A stretch of DNA of 50,088 nt. It comes from Janthinobacterium sp. (GTDB lineage Bacteria > Pseudomonadota > Gammaproteobacteria > Burkholderiales > Chitinibacteraceae). A model generated the notes under the pieces. It was not told where the DNA came from. It saw only the letters and a list, made by a program, of their open reading frames with translations, and ran no database searches. The DNA lies in contig JANYCY010000001.1 of NCBI GenBank assembly GCA_025360045.1, positions 1 through 50,088 on the forward strand, read 5' to 3'. Position 1 is the stretch's first letter; the number at the start of each line of letters is the position of its first letter. Of the stretch, positions 42,401 through 50,088 are shown piece after piece. Position numbers and translations under genes: made by a program.

Positions 42401-43447
42401 GCAAAAGTAGGGCGCGGCACCGAGATCTCTAACGCCATTGGCGTGGTGCCGGATTTGCTCACCTTGGGGGAAGACAGCTTTATCGCCGATGCCGTGATGC
42501 TAGGGGATGAAGAAATTGATCGTGGCTGGATGACGCTACGCCCCACCGTGGTCGGCAATCGCAGCTTTGTGGGCAATGGCGCTTACGTGCCCGATGGCAG
42601 CATTATTCCCGACGATGTATTGATCGGCGTGCAATCCCGTGCCCCAGCCAATGATCGTATGCAATCTGGCCAAACATGGCTGGGCAGCCCGGCGCTATCT
42701 CTGCCTGCCCGCGAGCAAGTCAGCGGCTTTGCCGATAGCCTGACCTTCCGCCCAAGCTTGGCACGTCGCCTAGCCCGCGGCTTTGTTGAAGCGCTGCGCA
42801 CCGTAATGCCGTTGGCGGTGATCATTGCCGTCGGCTATCTCACCGTATTAAAAGTCATGCCCTTTGCCGAAAGAGAAGATTTTCACGGCGTATTTTGGGC
42901 GCTGATGATGGCCGGTGTTTTATACGGCGTGGGCTCATTTATCTTTATTGTGGCGCTAAAATGGCTAATGATAGGCCGCTACCGCCGGAATGAAGCCCCG
43001 ATGTGGACCTCCTTTGTATGGCGCAGCGAAGCGCTAACCAGCCTTTACGAATCCATCGCCGTGCCCAACTTCTTTAACTTCTTACGCGGCACCCCATGGC
43101 TACCCATGGCGTTTCGCTGTATGGGTTGTAAGATTGGCAGTGGGGTATTTATGGATACCACGGACATCACAGAGTTCGATTGCGTCAGCATCGGCGACGA
43201 TACGGTGATGCACGCATGGTCCGGCCCGCAAACTCATTTGTTTGAAGACCGCATCATGAAAATTGGCCGAGTAGAAATCGGCTCTGGCGTTAACGTCGGC
43301 CCACGCAGCACCATCCTGTACGACGCCATCGTCGGCAACGGCGCCCGCCTCGGCCCGCTGACGCTGGTCGTCAAAGGCGAAACTATCCCCGAAGGCCAAG
43401 CATGGACCGGTAGCCCCGCCGTACCATGGCGGACATGCCGCAGCTAA
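39482..43447 (+). CDS. Pls/PosA-type membrane-bound single-module NRPS (homopoly-amino-acid synthetase)
   Basis: A 1321-residue protein with the architecture of epsilon-poly-L-lysine synthetase Pls, whose length is almost the same. The adenylation domain spans about 20-505 (A3 YTSGSTGKPKG at 159-169, NTYGPTECT near 296, YRTGDLARID near 382, SGKIDRKTLK near 487). The carrier domain carries its phosphopantetheine Ser547 in GELGGHS. Three repeats of a membrane-helix pair (about 615-690, 850-925, 1105-1165) and a left-handed beta-helix/transferase-like domain (about 715-815, 955-1065, 1205-1310; LGAKVGSNVAL, LLGAKVGRGTEI, MGCKIGSGVFM) follow. Pls activates lysine and joins it into a chain through these three domains. 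The likely product is a cationic poly-amino acid. The amino acid used is not known. It overlaps the PPTase gene by 22 bp. Confidence 0.88.
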   Translation: MILRGPFLPELLRAETLADLLESTAQRIPDHPAIYWQDEVLSYSELNRRADLAAHHLIQFGVTAGQIVGLCLPRGAALLIMQAAIAKAGAAWLPFEADTPLDRMQVCLIDAAALLLIGDGDLAGVGVPVLSSAQLSAPVAGDLLRRQGLLPSHPAYVIYTSGSTGKPKGVPINQGSICHFLRSENSVLGVRQDDKVYQGFSCAFDMSFEEIWISYLVGASLWLAPKILTGDPDALPRVLNQEKVTVLHAVPTLLALFSQEVPSLRIINLGGEMCPESLVERWATPERQVFNTYGPTECTVSASLAQLRRGEPVTIGKPLPNYGLLVRSEDGRLLPQGETGELCIIGPGVADGYLGRPDLTAEKFFDNPFSNLEEFPHERRLYRTGDLARIDEIGQVQCLGRTDDQVKVRGFRVELGEIEASLCQIAGVGTAAVLLRELAGIDQLVAFVVAESSDAAALKNELKRSLPPYMIPARFEFMSEIPRLTSGKIDRKTLKARELIIPTGKNLESDEPVSDAEKALFAALTTLFPGQALRLVDDFFGELGGHSLLAARLVSILRRNPAYAGMTVQEIYQSRTLQVIATRLDALAQQQPEQVEIEPIRKVPFLRRLLCGSAQLASLPFLIGLRMLLWLAPFFTYHFMTGEEGDSLGVAVGAAILVYLGSLLCSFAIAIAGKWLILGRLKAGRYCLYGLTYFRWWLVDRLQDICPLYFLTGSPLQSLYLRALGAKVGSNVALAAISVRAYDLLSIADGASIGASVNFENFRVDGDHWEVGPIAIGKDAYIGSYTVLQSDTVVADYGRLEGLSALSRGQKIAASEVWSGSPARRSAEAVPEMPARPVRNPALRGLHGLAYAGGSALVAILFFVPVFPSFLLIDWLDAHWFDLTEQGVALPEAFMFYLMLALPASAVLIVLTLIGSAAVRWLLLPRNPLGSWPVFGPMYYRRWLTNQIQESSLNILHGLYASVYAGWWYRLLGAKVGRGTEISNAIGVVPDLLTLGEDSFIADAVMLGDEEIDRGWMTLRPTVVGNRSFVGNGAYVPDGSIIPDDVLIGVQSRAPANDRMQSGQTWLGSPALSLPAREQVSGFADSLTFRPSLARRLARGFVEALRTVMPLAVIIAVGYLTVLKVMPFAEREDFHGVFWALMMAGVLYGVGSFIFIVALKWLMIGRYRRNEAPMWTSFVWRSEALTSLYESIAVPNFFNFLRGTPWLPMAFRCMGCKIGSGVFMDTTDITEFDCVSIGDDTVMHAWSGPQTHLFEDRIMKIGRVEIGSGVNVGPRSTILYDAIVGNGARLGPLTLVVKGETIPEGQAWTGSPAVPWRTCRS

Positions 43448-43941
43448 TTGTCCACGATCTGTTTGAGCTGGCGCTGTTTAAAAACAGCGCCAGCCATCAA
43501 GCGGCCATCGTTCGCCAATGGCTGCACACCCAAGTGCAGCCAAGATCAGGCGGCCAACTGCTAGAAACCCCCACCGGCCCCGTATTCGCTAGCGGCCCAT
43601 GGCAAATATCCCTCTCCTACAGCACCGATTACGTCGTCTGCGCCCTATCCAAATGCGCCATGCTCGGCACCGACATCACCCCCATCCAATCCTTCGCCGA
43701 ACTCACTGACGTCGCCCAACACTACTTTTCCCCTGCTATTGCTCAAGCACTTAACCAGTTGCCAGAATCAGAGCAAGCATTACGCTTTGCTAAGGAATGG
43801 AGCGAGCTGGAAGCCAGAACGAAGGCTTGCAAAATGGGGCTGAGGGAATGGTCAGAGGGGCGGGAGCAAGCTTTGCAAATGGCAAAAACAAGCTATGTAG
43901 TCAGGCTGGAGAGCGAAGTGATTACAGTGGTGTGGGTTTGA
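43426..43941 (+). CDS. 4'-phosphopantetheinyl transferase superfamily protein
   Basis: A 171-residue Sfp-type enzyme that would transfer phosphopantetheine from CoA to Ser547 of the neighbouring NRPS. The magnesium-binding motif GTDITPI holds Asp83, and FAKEWSELEARTKA (121-134) holds Glu129 and Lys133 of the conserved W-x-x-KEA-x-x-K signature. It is shorter than Sfp (224 residues). The usual His of the SHS motif (which contacts CoA in Sfp) is Tyr65 here (SLSYS). The 22-bp overlap with the NRPS gene argues for joint function. Membership of the family is sure; full activity is not. Confidence 0.83.
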   Translation: MADMPQLIVHDLFELALFKNSASHQAAIVRQWLHTQVQPRSGGQLLETPTGPVFASGPWQISLSYSTDYVVCALSKCAMLGTDITPIQSFAELTDVAQHYFSPAIAQALNQLPESEQALRFAKEWSELEARTKACKMGLREWSEGREQALQMAKTSYVVRLESEVITVVWV

Positions 43942-44063
43942 TTTTTAACATTACTCGTGCTTATTTACGTACTCCGTCAGTTTTTTGTGATATTTTCTTT
44001 CTGTTTACCTTTCTTTGAATGATTGTTCGAAGAGTTAGCTTATATTAAAAGAGTTAATGAATA

Positions 44064-46694
44064 ATGATCGAAAAATTTTTCGCAAATACAAAGCAACAGC
44101 CTTTAGATCAGCACCTATTTTCAGTGGGCTTTGTTGCATATTTGTTAATAAAAAAATTATTGAATGATGATAAATTGGCTACAGCTGCTTTTGTCGCGGG
44201 TGGATTGCATGATATTGGCAAACTTGATCCTGAGTTTCAAGCTTGGCTGTTAGGAACAATCAATAAAGATTTAATAAGTGAGCAGCCAGAGGATGGTTTG
44301 CATATTGAAAAAGGCCAATTCACCTTTGATAAGCATGCGCGCCATAATGAAATTTCTCTGTTCTTGTACCACTTGTTAGATGATGAAGGTTTCAAAGATA
44401 TAAATCGACGAAACAAAGATTTAATAAAGCATGTAATTTATTGGCATCATGCAAAGCCAATTCGAAAAAATGAATTTACATCTCTAGATTTTATTCAAAA
44501 AAAACTAAGTAAAAGTATTGGAGGTGCAAGTCTAAAATGTTTTTATAATGAAGTAAAAACTACTATTTCATTGGTAAACAAATTATCAGCAAATTACAAC
44601 GTAGACGAGTCTATAAATTTAACTGGTTTTATGAATGATGTTGAAGAAGACAAGCTTTATGGCTTAGATAAAATTAAATTACCTGATTACAAGAGCTATC
44701 TTTTAAGTAATGACGTTATTAAAGATTATGTCAGCAATGTTAACGAGAATGCTAAAAAAAGTATTGTAAGAGCAGCGGTTATTTCAGCAGATCGACTAGT
44801 ATCATCATTAAGTAAAGAGCAATTAGCGGAACATATTGAACAGCGCAAGTTGGATAAGTTACTTGACCATTTAATTAAAAAGGATAGTACTTTAAAAATA
44901 GATATTGAAAAATGTCTACAGGGATTTGATTCGGCATATCCAGAAAGTCGACGAAATAACCAGCAGCATGAAGCTGCAAAAAAACTTGCGAGCGTAAAAG
45001 GTGTTGCTGTGTTGAATGGCCCTGCTGGCTGTGGGAAAACAAAAATTGCATTGGAGTGGGCGCTTAACTCGGCAGTGAAAAAAATAATTTGGGTTTGTCC
45101 ACGTGTTCAAGTCTGCGAGGGTTTATTTCATGATTTAACATCTAATGAATACCTTCCTAATACTCGTATTGAAATTTGTACGGGGCAGTTGAAATTTGTT
45201 AAAAAAAATGGTTTTTCTGTAACAACGCCAGAAGGAGAAGAGTTTTCTGGTGATATTGTATTAACAACGATCGATCAAATCATAAATACCTTGATCACGC
45301 ATAGCCGTGTCACGAGTTTGATTGATTTTATGGAAACGCATATAGTATTTGATGAGTATCATGAATACATTAATATGCCTGCATTCAATTTGCTTTTTGC
45401 TGAATTAGTACAATGTAAAAAACTACAAGGTGAGTATGCAAGAACACTTTTAGTTTCAGCGACACCAAATTATTTTTTTATCAAAGAAATGTTTGAAATT
45501 GATAAGGATGATGTAATTGGTATTGATAGCTTTAATCAACGTAAATATCAGATTAGCTTCAAGGTTTTTGATGAAACAAAGCATGATGAAACAAATCCAC
45601 TTTTTGCACTTCAAGCTAATAATAGTATTGTTATAAGTAATACAGCCACTACGGCACAATTGAGTTTTATCGCGAATATGAATAAAGAAAATTCAATATT
45701 ATTTCACTCTAAATTTAAACAATTAGATAAAACCATACTTTTCAATAAAATATTCGACTCGTTTAAGCAACAAGGCAGCCTTGCTTATGATGTTTTGCGT
45801 AGCGGGCCTGTGGTCCAAGCTTCACTCAATATTACTTGCAAAAATATGGTGACCGAATTTACATATGCAGAAAATTGGCTACAGCGCTTAGGGCGTCTAG
45901 ATAGATTTGGTGAAAATTTTGGAGTTAATCAGTATGTAATTGCAATACCACAGGCCATTGCTGAAAATAAAGGAATCAAGGGAGGCTGCGCAAAATTCTT
46001 AAACTATATGAATAGTTTTTTAAGTGCGAAAGCATGGTATCAATTTTTACTCGACAACGGCGCACAAAGTAAAATATTGACTATCGCTGATTTTTATCAA
46101 TTTTATGAAAAATTCTATGAAAGTTGCGCGGGAAAAACCGCGGTAGAAAATGATTTGATGGCTGCACTTAAATTTAGCGCTCAGGTAATCGAAAATAAAG
46201 TTCATGATCCAGTTTGTTTCCCTAAAAAGAAAAGTACAAGTAACCAAAAAAAATTAAAAAAATCATCACTACGTGGTGATAGTCGATTTGTTCAAATGGC
46301 GGTATGTGAAATTTCAAATGAAGGAAAATTTTTATTTCCTAATAAATATGCTTGTGACGAATTGAATGATCTATTTACGATGTCTGTTAATGAAATTGAA
46401 GGATATGATCCTACTAGTGATAAAAATATGATCAGCTTCATGTATCAGAAGCATCATAAAATTCTTAGCGCTAAACATCAAAAAAAACACTCTCAGGAAT
46501 ATAAATACTTTATGCTAAAAAATGAAGCCATTGATCCTGAGTTTCCGATTTATGTTAGTTACACGAAAGACGATTTAGATTTATGTAATGACAAGCCACA
46601 CGTACACGCAATTTATTATGTAGTAAGCACGACTCAGCCAATTGGCGCAATTTCAATAAGTAAGCTCAATATTCAATCAAACATTGAGGAATGA
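44064..46694 (+). CDS. cas3: Type I-F2 CRISPR-associated nuclease-helicase Cas3 (without Cas2 domain)
   Basis: An 876-residue HD nuclease/superfamily 2 helicase that degrades target DNA once recruited by Cascade. The HD domain is N-terminal: His17, the H49-D50 pair in GGLHDIGK, His residues near 92-95 and [10 protein letters not shown] near 128. The helicase has Walker A GPAGCGKT at 319-326, DEYH at 430-433, SAT at 465-467 and QRLGRLDR at 607-614. In type I-F, Cas3 normally carries an N-terminal Cas2 domain of about 100 residues. Here the protein starts directly with the HD domain, and only 122 bp of non-coding DNA lie upstream, so Cas2 is absent. It is the first gene of an AT-rich operon, and its stop overlaps the possible cas7 start (ATGA). 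Confidence 0.93.
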   Translation: MIEKFFANTKQQPLDQHLFSVGFVAYLLIKKLLNDDKLATAAFVAGGLHDIGKLDPEFQAWLLGTINKDLISEQPEDGLHIEKGQFTFDKHARHNEISLFLYHLLDDEGFKDINRRNKDLIKHVIYWHHAKPIRKNEFTSLDFIQKKLSKSIGGASLKCFYNEVKTTISLVNKLSANYNVDESINLTGFMNDVEEDKLYGLDKIKLPDYKSYLLSNDVIKDYVSNVNENAKKSIVRAAVISADRLVSSLSKEQLAEHIEQRKLDKLLDHLIKKDSTLKIDIEKCLQGFDSAYPESRRNNQQHEAAKKLASVKGVAVLNGPAGCGKTKIALEWALNSAVKKIIWVCPRVQVCEGLFHDLTSNEYLPNTRIEICTGQLKFVKKNGFSVTTPEGEEFSGDIVLTTIDQIINTLITHSRVTSLIDFMETHIVFDEYHEYINMPAFNLLFAELVQCKKLQGEYARTLLVSATPNYFFIKEMFEIDKDDVIGIDSFNQRKYQISFKVFDETKHDETNPLFALQANNSIVISNTATTAQLSFIANMNKENSILFHSKFKQLDKTILFNKIFDSFKQQGSLAYDVLRSGPVVQASLNITCKNMVTEFTYAENWLQRLGRLDRFGENFGVNQYVIAIPQAIAENKGIKGGCAKFLNYMNSFLSAKAWYQFLLDNGAQSKILTIADFYQFYEKFYESCAGKTAVENDLMAALKFSAQVIENKVHDPVCFPKKKSTSNQKKLKKSSLRGDSRFVQMAVCEISNEGKFLFPNKYACDELNDLFTMSVNEIEGYDPTSDKNMISFMYQKHHKILSAKHQKKHSQEYKYFMLKNEAIDPEFPIYVSYTKDDLDLCNDKPHVHAIYYVVSTTQPIGAISISKLNIQSNIEE

Positions 46695-46696
46695 AA

Positions 46697-47644
46697 ATGG
46701 AAAAAGTAACAGGAATAAAAAGTGTTGATTTTAAAATAAAAGCGCTTGGTCATGGTGTCGTGAATTGGAATGGGCCAACTACTTTAACAGGAGGAGATGG
46801 TAAAACGGTTGATAACCATACCTTACCAAAGTTACGTGGTTACACTAATCTAACTGGAAAAGTTAAAGAAGAGACCGGCTATAGATATAAAAAAGAAGCG
46901 ACTGATATAGACTTTAAAAAAACACCTTTGTATATCAGTCAAAATTGCATCCGACATCACTTGTTTCGAGATCAAGCATTTGATTTGCATTTTGCAGGTG
47001 ATAAAAATATACAAAAAGTGCTTTCATCTATCACTGGCTTGATTCGTGGCTATGTTGTTCCTTCCAGTCAATGCAAACGTACCAGCCCTTTGTTAATTGA
47101 AGATTTTGTGGATCAATTGGGTAATGGGAATTTTGAACAGTATGGCCAAGCTGGAGCTCGTGATAGCACTTCATTTTTCTCAAAAACGACTTTTGGTGAT
47201 ACGCAGTATCAATCTTATGGATCTATTAGTGTCGAACAATTACAGTTTATTTCACTAGATAAAAAATTTGATCGTGCTTCCATCATTGTAAAAGAAGGCC
47301 AAGGTGAAAAGATAGCTGAAGAAATAACGGCCTTTATTAAAACCATTAATCCCTCTTTAAAACCTGAAGCCATATTCCATGAAAATTATGTGCGAAAAGG
47401 CACCATCTTTGAAGAAGGTGAGGTTGGAATCTTATTAAATGATGACGCGATAAAAATATTGGTAACACACACTTTGGAAAAGATTTCTGAGTTGTCTATC
47501 CGACAAGCAAAATCTTATATGTATGTTGATGAAATCATAGTTGATTACAACGACAGCAATAAAATGATGCGAATTAAGAGAGATAAATCGGAAATATCAG
47601 AGCAGCCTGAGTCAGAATTTGCCGTGTATTTTTACAAAAAATAG
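46697..47644 (+). CDS. cas7fv: Type I-F2 Cascade backbone subunit Cas7fv
   Basis: A 315-residue Cas7-type subunit that would coat the crRNA spacer in the minimal type I-F variant (I-F2/I-Fv) known from Shewanella putrefaciens. The protein reads [20 protein letters not shown] at its start, and has [17 protein letters not shown] near 85, [20 protein letters not shown] near 113 and [20 protein letters not shown] near 148; these strongly resemble the Shewanella protein as I recall it. GAGGA at 46686-46690 is spaced 6 bp before the ATG at 46697 but adjoins the ATG at 46691, so 46697 is the likely start. No large Cas8 subunit is present, as expected for I-F2. Confidence 0.9.
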   Translation: MEKVTGIKSVDFKIKALGHGVVNWNGPTTLTGGDGKTVDNHTLPKLRGYTNLTGKVKEETGYRYKKEATDIDFKKTPLYISQNCIRHHLFRDQAFDLHFAGDKNIQKVLSSITGLIRGYVVPSSQCKRTSPLLIEDFVDQLGNGNFEQYGQAGARDSTSFFSKTTFGDTQYQSYGSISVEQLQFISLDKKFDRASIIVKEGQGEKIAEEITAFIKTINPSLKPEAIFHENYVRKGTIFEEGEVGILLNDDAIKILVTHTLEKISELSIRQAKSYMYVDEIIVDYNDSNKMMRIKRDKSEISEQPESEFAVYFYKK

Positions 47645-47653
47645 AGGTATTCA

Positions 47654-48664
47654 ATGAAAATTGTAATTGAATACGAAGCCTCTTGGCGAAACTCGTTTCT
47701 AGATGGAGACAATAACCGTAAGTTGCCACCATCTGGCCGTGAATATTTAGGGTCGATGACGACATTGAAAAAAGAAGGTAATTTTATTCAACGTAGCATC
47801 ACGTTAGATACCATTATGGGGGTATTAAACCGTTTAATTGGTGACCAAAGAAAGCTTTACCAAACCAGAAATAAACTAGGTTCAAGTACGTATTTTTTTG
47901 AAGAAATTGAATCTAAAATTAGTTTTGAAGATAAACCATTATTAAGTAATGAGATAGTCTATGTACGGAATATGAAAGGCAGTACAGACCAAAATTCTTT
48001 TACAGGCATGATTAAATCTCAAGAGCCAATTCTTTCTTCAGATTATAGTGCGGAACTATGGGGTGTCTTGAAATTAAATTTACATGAATTATGTGATTTC
48101 ATTTTTAATGATGTAATAGTGAATAAAGATATTGATAGTGACCCACTAGTAGTTTGTACATTGATTGAAAACTTAGAGTCTCTTAAACCTATTGAAAATA
48201 CTGGATGTGTTTCTGAGGTGGTTGATTTTTTAGCTAAATATTTTCCAGGTACTATATATTTAAATAACAAAGGTTTAGTGATTACTTCATCACTTTATTG
48301 CTCTGCTTTGTATGTGCAATTAAATAGGCTTTCATTGCGATTTGATATGAGTACAGCATTAACTAAGTCTGGTGGGATTAGTGGAATATCCAAACGAGGT
48401 TTTACAAAAAAAGATTTCATGGATCGCTTTACAACAGGGAAGAAAAAAATTCTTTGGGGTAATCCATATATGAAAAAAGAGAAGATTAAAGGGCAAGGCG
48501 AGGTTACTTCAATGTTGACCAAAGCCAGTGGTCAATTAGAGATAAATATCAATGTCGATCAACAAAAAGGACAAGAGATTAAAGAGCTAATTGAAAATGC
48601 TGGCGTATCAGCTTTTTATCTCGGCAAAAAAGGTCTTGCCTATGTTTCTAAAATACGTGTGTGA
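47654..48664 (+). CDS. cas5fv: Type I-F2 Cascade subunit Cas5fv
   Basis: A 336-residue subunit that would bind the 5' handle of the crRNA and, in I-F2, also take over PAM recognition from the missing Cas8 subunit. The N-terminus [20 protein letters not shown] and the segments [19 protein letters not shown] and [17 protein letters not shown] resemble the Shewanella I-F2 Cas5fv. The C-terminus ([17 protein letters not shown]) is RAMP-like. An AGAGGT ribosome binding site precedes the ATG by 5 bp. The gap to cas7fv is 9 bp, so the genes form one operon. Confidence 0.9.
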   Translation: MKIVIEYEASWRNSFLDGDNNRKLPPSGREYLGSMTTLKKEGNFIQRSITLDTIMGVLNRLIGDQRKLYQTRNKLGSSTYFFEEIESKISFEDKPLLSNEIVYVRNMKGSTDQNSFTGMIKSQEPILSSDYSAELWGVLKLNLHELCDFIFNDVIVNKDIDSDPLVVCTLIENLESLKPIENTGCVSEVVDFLAKYFPGTIYLNNKGLVITSSLYCSALYVQLNRLSLRFDMSTALTKSGGISGISKRGFTKKDFMDRFTTGKKKILWGNPYMKKEKIKGQGEVTSMLTKASGQLEININVDQQKGQEIKELIENAGVSAFYLGKKGLAYVSKIRV

Positions 48665-48673
48665 GGGTAAATA

Positions 48674-49225
48674 ATGGATTATTACATTGACATTACGCTT
48701 AAACCTGATGCTGAAATGAGAGAAAACATTTTATTGAATATGGTATATGCCAAACTGCATAAAGCACTCGTTGATTTAAGTTGTACCGCAATTGGTGTTA
48801 GCTTTCCAGATTATCGGCTAATCCTCGGTAAGCGTATTCGATTACACGGGGCACTCCCTGAGCTAGAAAAACTTCAAGCACTTAACTGGCTCTCAGCGTT
48901 GGTTGGGTATTGTGATGTTTCCGTTGCACAAAAAATTCCTCAGCAAGTACAGTACCGAATAATTTGTCGTAAACAAAGCAATATGACGCAAGCAAAGTTA
49001 AATCGCCTGCTAAAGCGCGGCACTATTACCCTAGAGCAAGCGCATGTATATAAAGAAAAAATGTTTATAAAAGGGCTTGCTAATCCATATGTTGAACTTA
49101 AAAGTACATCTAATAGCGAACAGTATCGACGTTATTTTGAATTTGGTGAACTGCAACCAGAGCCCGTGGTAGGAACATTTGATTACTTTGGTTTGTCTAA
49201 ACAAGCAACTATTCCTTGGTTTTAA
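48674..49225 (+). CDS. cas6f: CRISPR RNA endoribonuclease Cas6f (Csy4)
   Basis: A 183-residue Cas6f that cuts the type I-F repeat hairpin and stays bound to the 3' end of the crRNA. Catalytic His29 sits in YAKLHKALV, as in Pseudomonas Csy4, and Ser144 in the LKSTS stretch aligns with its Ser148. GVSFPDYRL (41-49), a basic helix around 108-116 (LNRLLKRG) and the ending FDYFGLSKQATIPWF, with the typical PWF, complete the match. It follows cas5fv after 9 bp, with a GAGGG ribosome binding site. No repeat it could cleave is visible in the window. Confidence 0.95.
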   Translation: MDYYIDITLKPDAEMRENILLNMVYAKLHKALVDLSCTAIGVSFPDYRLILGKRIRLHGALPELEKLQALNWLSALVGYCDVSVAQKIPQQVQYRIICRKQSNMTQAKLNRLLKRGTITLEQAHVYKEKMFIKGLANPYVELKSTSNSEQYRRYFEFGELQPEPVVGTFDYFGLSKQATIPWF

Positions 49226-49294
49226 ATCTGAATCTATGAGACTTAATTAAATACCCACTCAAAGGACAGTTATAAAAAATACATATTGTTTAGA

Positions 49295-50088
49295 TGTCAG
49301 GTTTCGGGTGATCATATCCCTATTCGCAGCTGGCCTTTATTCCGTGCCAGGGATATTCTGCGCGACTTGATTCAATCCACTACAACCAAGGTAGCCACAC
49401 CAGATCCATCCCCAAGCCCGCACCACACCGCGTGTACGAGCTGAAATGCAGGCCTCAACGCTGTCGGCAACTGCCTTGGCTAAACTGTATAACACCACTG
49501 TCGCAACGGCCAGCAAGTGGCAATCGCGCGCCGATACACAAGACCGCTCACATTGCCCGCAGAACCTTAAAACCACGTTAACGCCAGCTGAAGAAACCAT
49601 CGCGGTTGAGCTGCGTCGCCTGCTGCTACTCCCCTTGGATGACATGGTGGCCATTACGCGTGAATTTATCAATCCAAAAGCCACGCGCTCTGGCTTGCAT
49701 CGTTGCTTTACACGTCATGGCGTCAATCAAATCAAAGACCTTATCCCCAAGGATGAAAGCGAGAAAAAGCCCGTCAAGACGTTCAAAGATTATGAGCCAG
49801 GTTACCTGCATATTGACATCAAATACCTACCGAAGATGCCAGATGAAGACAGTAGAAGCTATCTATTTGTCGCTATTGATCGCGCCACACGCTGGGTTTA
49901 TCTCGCGATTTACCCCGATCAAACCGAGGAAAGCAGTGCTGATTTTCTGCGTGCCGTTTATCGTGTTTGCCCAATGCATATCAAAACAATTTTGACCGAC
50001 AATGGCACACAATTTACCGACCGGTTTACCAGTAAAAGCAAGGTTCCCAGTGGTAATCATGTATTTGATCGTGAGTGCACGCGCCTAA
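49295..50088 (+). mobile_element. IS481-family insertion sequence (partial, runs off the window)
   Basis: Begins within about 70 bp of the end of cas6f. The left end is tentatively placed at tgtcaggtttcgggtgatc (49295 on), since IS481 elements begin with TGT; no second end is in view to confirm it. The body carries a transposase gene. GC content jumps back up from the cas operon here. The 49226-49294 stretch between cas6f and the element is AT-rich and featureless. Confidence 0.75.
49446..50088 (+). CDS. IS481-family transposase (3' end outside the window)
   Basis: A DDE-type transposase. The N-terminal helix-turn-helix is LAKLYNTTVATASKWQSR. The catalytic core has Asp124 in YLHIDIKYLPK and Asp185 in LTDNGTQFT; the final Glu lies beyond the window. 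ATG 49446 is the first in-frame start. Upstream codons without a stop from 49395 to 49445 read PHQIHPQARTTPRVRAE, which looks like the normal family N-terminus. The codon just before them is TAG (49392), so the original start seems to be lost or non-standard and the transposase may be 17-18 residues short at the N-terminus. Confidence 0.8.
   Translation, partial: MQASTLSATALAKLYNTTVATASKWQSRADTQDRSHCPQNLKTTLTPAEETIAVELRRLLLLPLDDMVAITREFINPKATRSGLHRCFTRHGVNQIKDLIPKDESEKKPVKTFKDYEPGYLHIDIKYLPKMPDEDSRSYLFVAIDRATRWVYLAIYPDQTEESSADFLRAVYRVCPMHIKTILTDNGTQFTDRFTSKSKVPSGNHVFDRECTRL

Noticed and set aside
44015-44046. A sigma-70 promoter for the cas operon (ttgaat and tatatt)
   Set aside because: The spacing is 19-20 bp and the region is AT-rich, so the match is too weak to call.
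43942-44063. A Cas2 remnant upstream of cas3
   Set aside because: The gap is 122 bp and has no open frame resembling Cas2; a Cas2 domain needs about 270 bp.
49226-49294. A type I-F CRISPR repeat or leader directly after cas6f
   Set aside because: No GTTCAC...TTAGAAA-like hairpin repeat is present in this stretch or elsewhere in the window on either strand.
49337-49684. Minus-strand open frame of 115 residues at the IS element
   Set aside because: It is antisense to the transposase gene, whose frame has clear family motifs.

Overview
The window looks like the chromosome of a betaproteobacterium, probably of the Neisseriales (Chromobacteriaceae or a relative such as Iodobacter). This is inferred from the style of the housekeeping proteins (PrmB, RsmJ, MtfA, YgfZ, FabI, RhlE, RecB/RecD), the moderate GC content and the many intergenic palindromic repeats. 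No rRNA gene is present to confirm it.

Layout. 0-5.5 kb: a 22-codon tail of an upstream gene, a CobB-like sirtuin, a TonB-dependent receptor, a ChrA-type chromate transporter and a PepSY-type membrane protein. 5.5-12.6 kb (minus strand): a complete Wadjet (JetABCD) anti-plasmid operon, whose genes are separated in two places by large palindromic repeats. 12.7-22.3 kb: an amino-acid-binding periplasmic protein, dihydrodipicolinate synthase, a small thioesterase, the DEAD-box helicase RhlE, the L3 methyltransferase PrmB, a G-rich/C-rich heptamer tract, a sialidase-like protein with a membrane partner, MtfA, RsmJ and a PaaI-type thioesterase. 22.4-22.8 kb: three identical tRNA-Asn genes with a consensus promoter and a terminator. 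22.9-27.2 kb: an AsmA-like protein, YgfZ, FabI and a class II glutamine amidotransferase. 27.3-37.7 kb (minus strand): recD, a SWIM/SNF2 helicase, a DnaQ-like exonuclease and recB; recC is not in the window. 37.7-39.3 kb: a repeat cluster around a frameshifted DUF559 gene, then an AlkD-like repair protein.

39.5-43.9 kb: a 1321-residue membrane-bound, single-module NRPS with the architecture of poly-lysine synthetase Pls (A domain, carrier domain, then three membrane/acyltransferase-like blocks). It overlaps a small phosphopantetheinyl transferase that could activate its carrier domain. The pair looks like a self-contained cationic homopolymer pathway.

44.0-49.2 kb: a clearly AT-rich island with a type I-F2 (I-Fv) CRISPR-Cas interference operon: cas3, cas7fv, cas5fv, cas6f. 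It has no cas1, the Cas3 lacks the fused Cas2 domain usual in type I-F, and no CRISPR array is visible. An IS481-type element starts about 70 bp after cas6f and runs off the window, at the place where an array would be expected.

Intergenic regions hold at least five families of dispersed palindromic repeats. Several are nested inside one another, including between the Wadjet genes. The I-F2 locus without adaptation genes, the Pls-like/PPTase pair and the palindrome-split Wadjet operon are the observations most worth pursuing.
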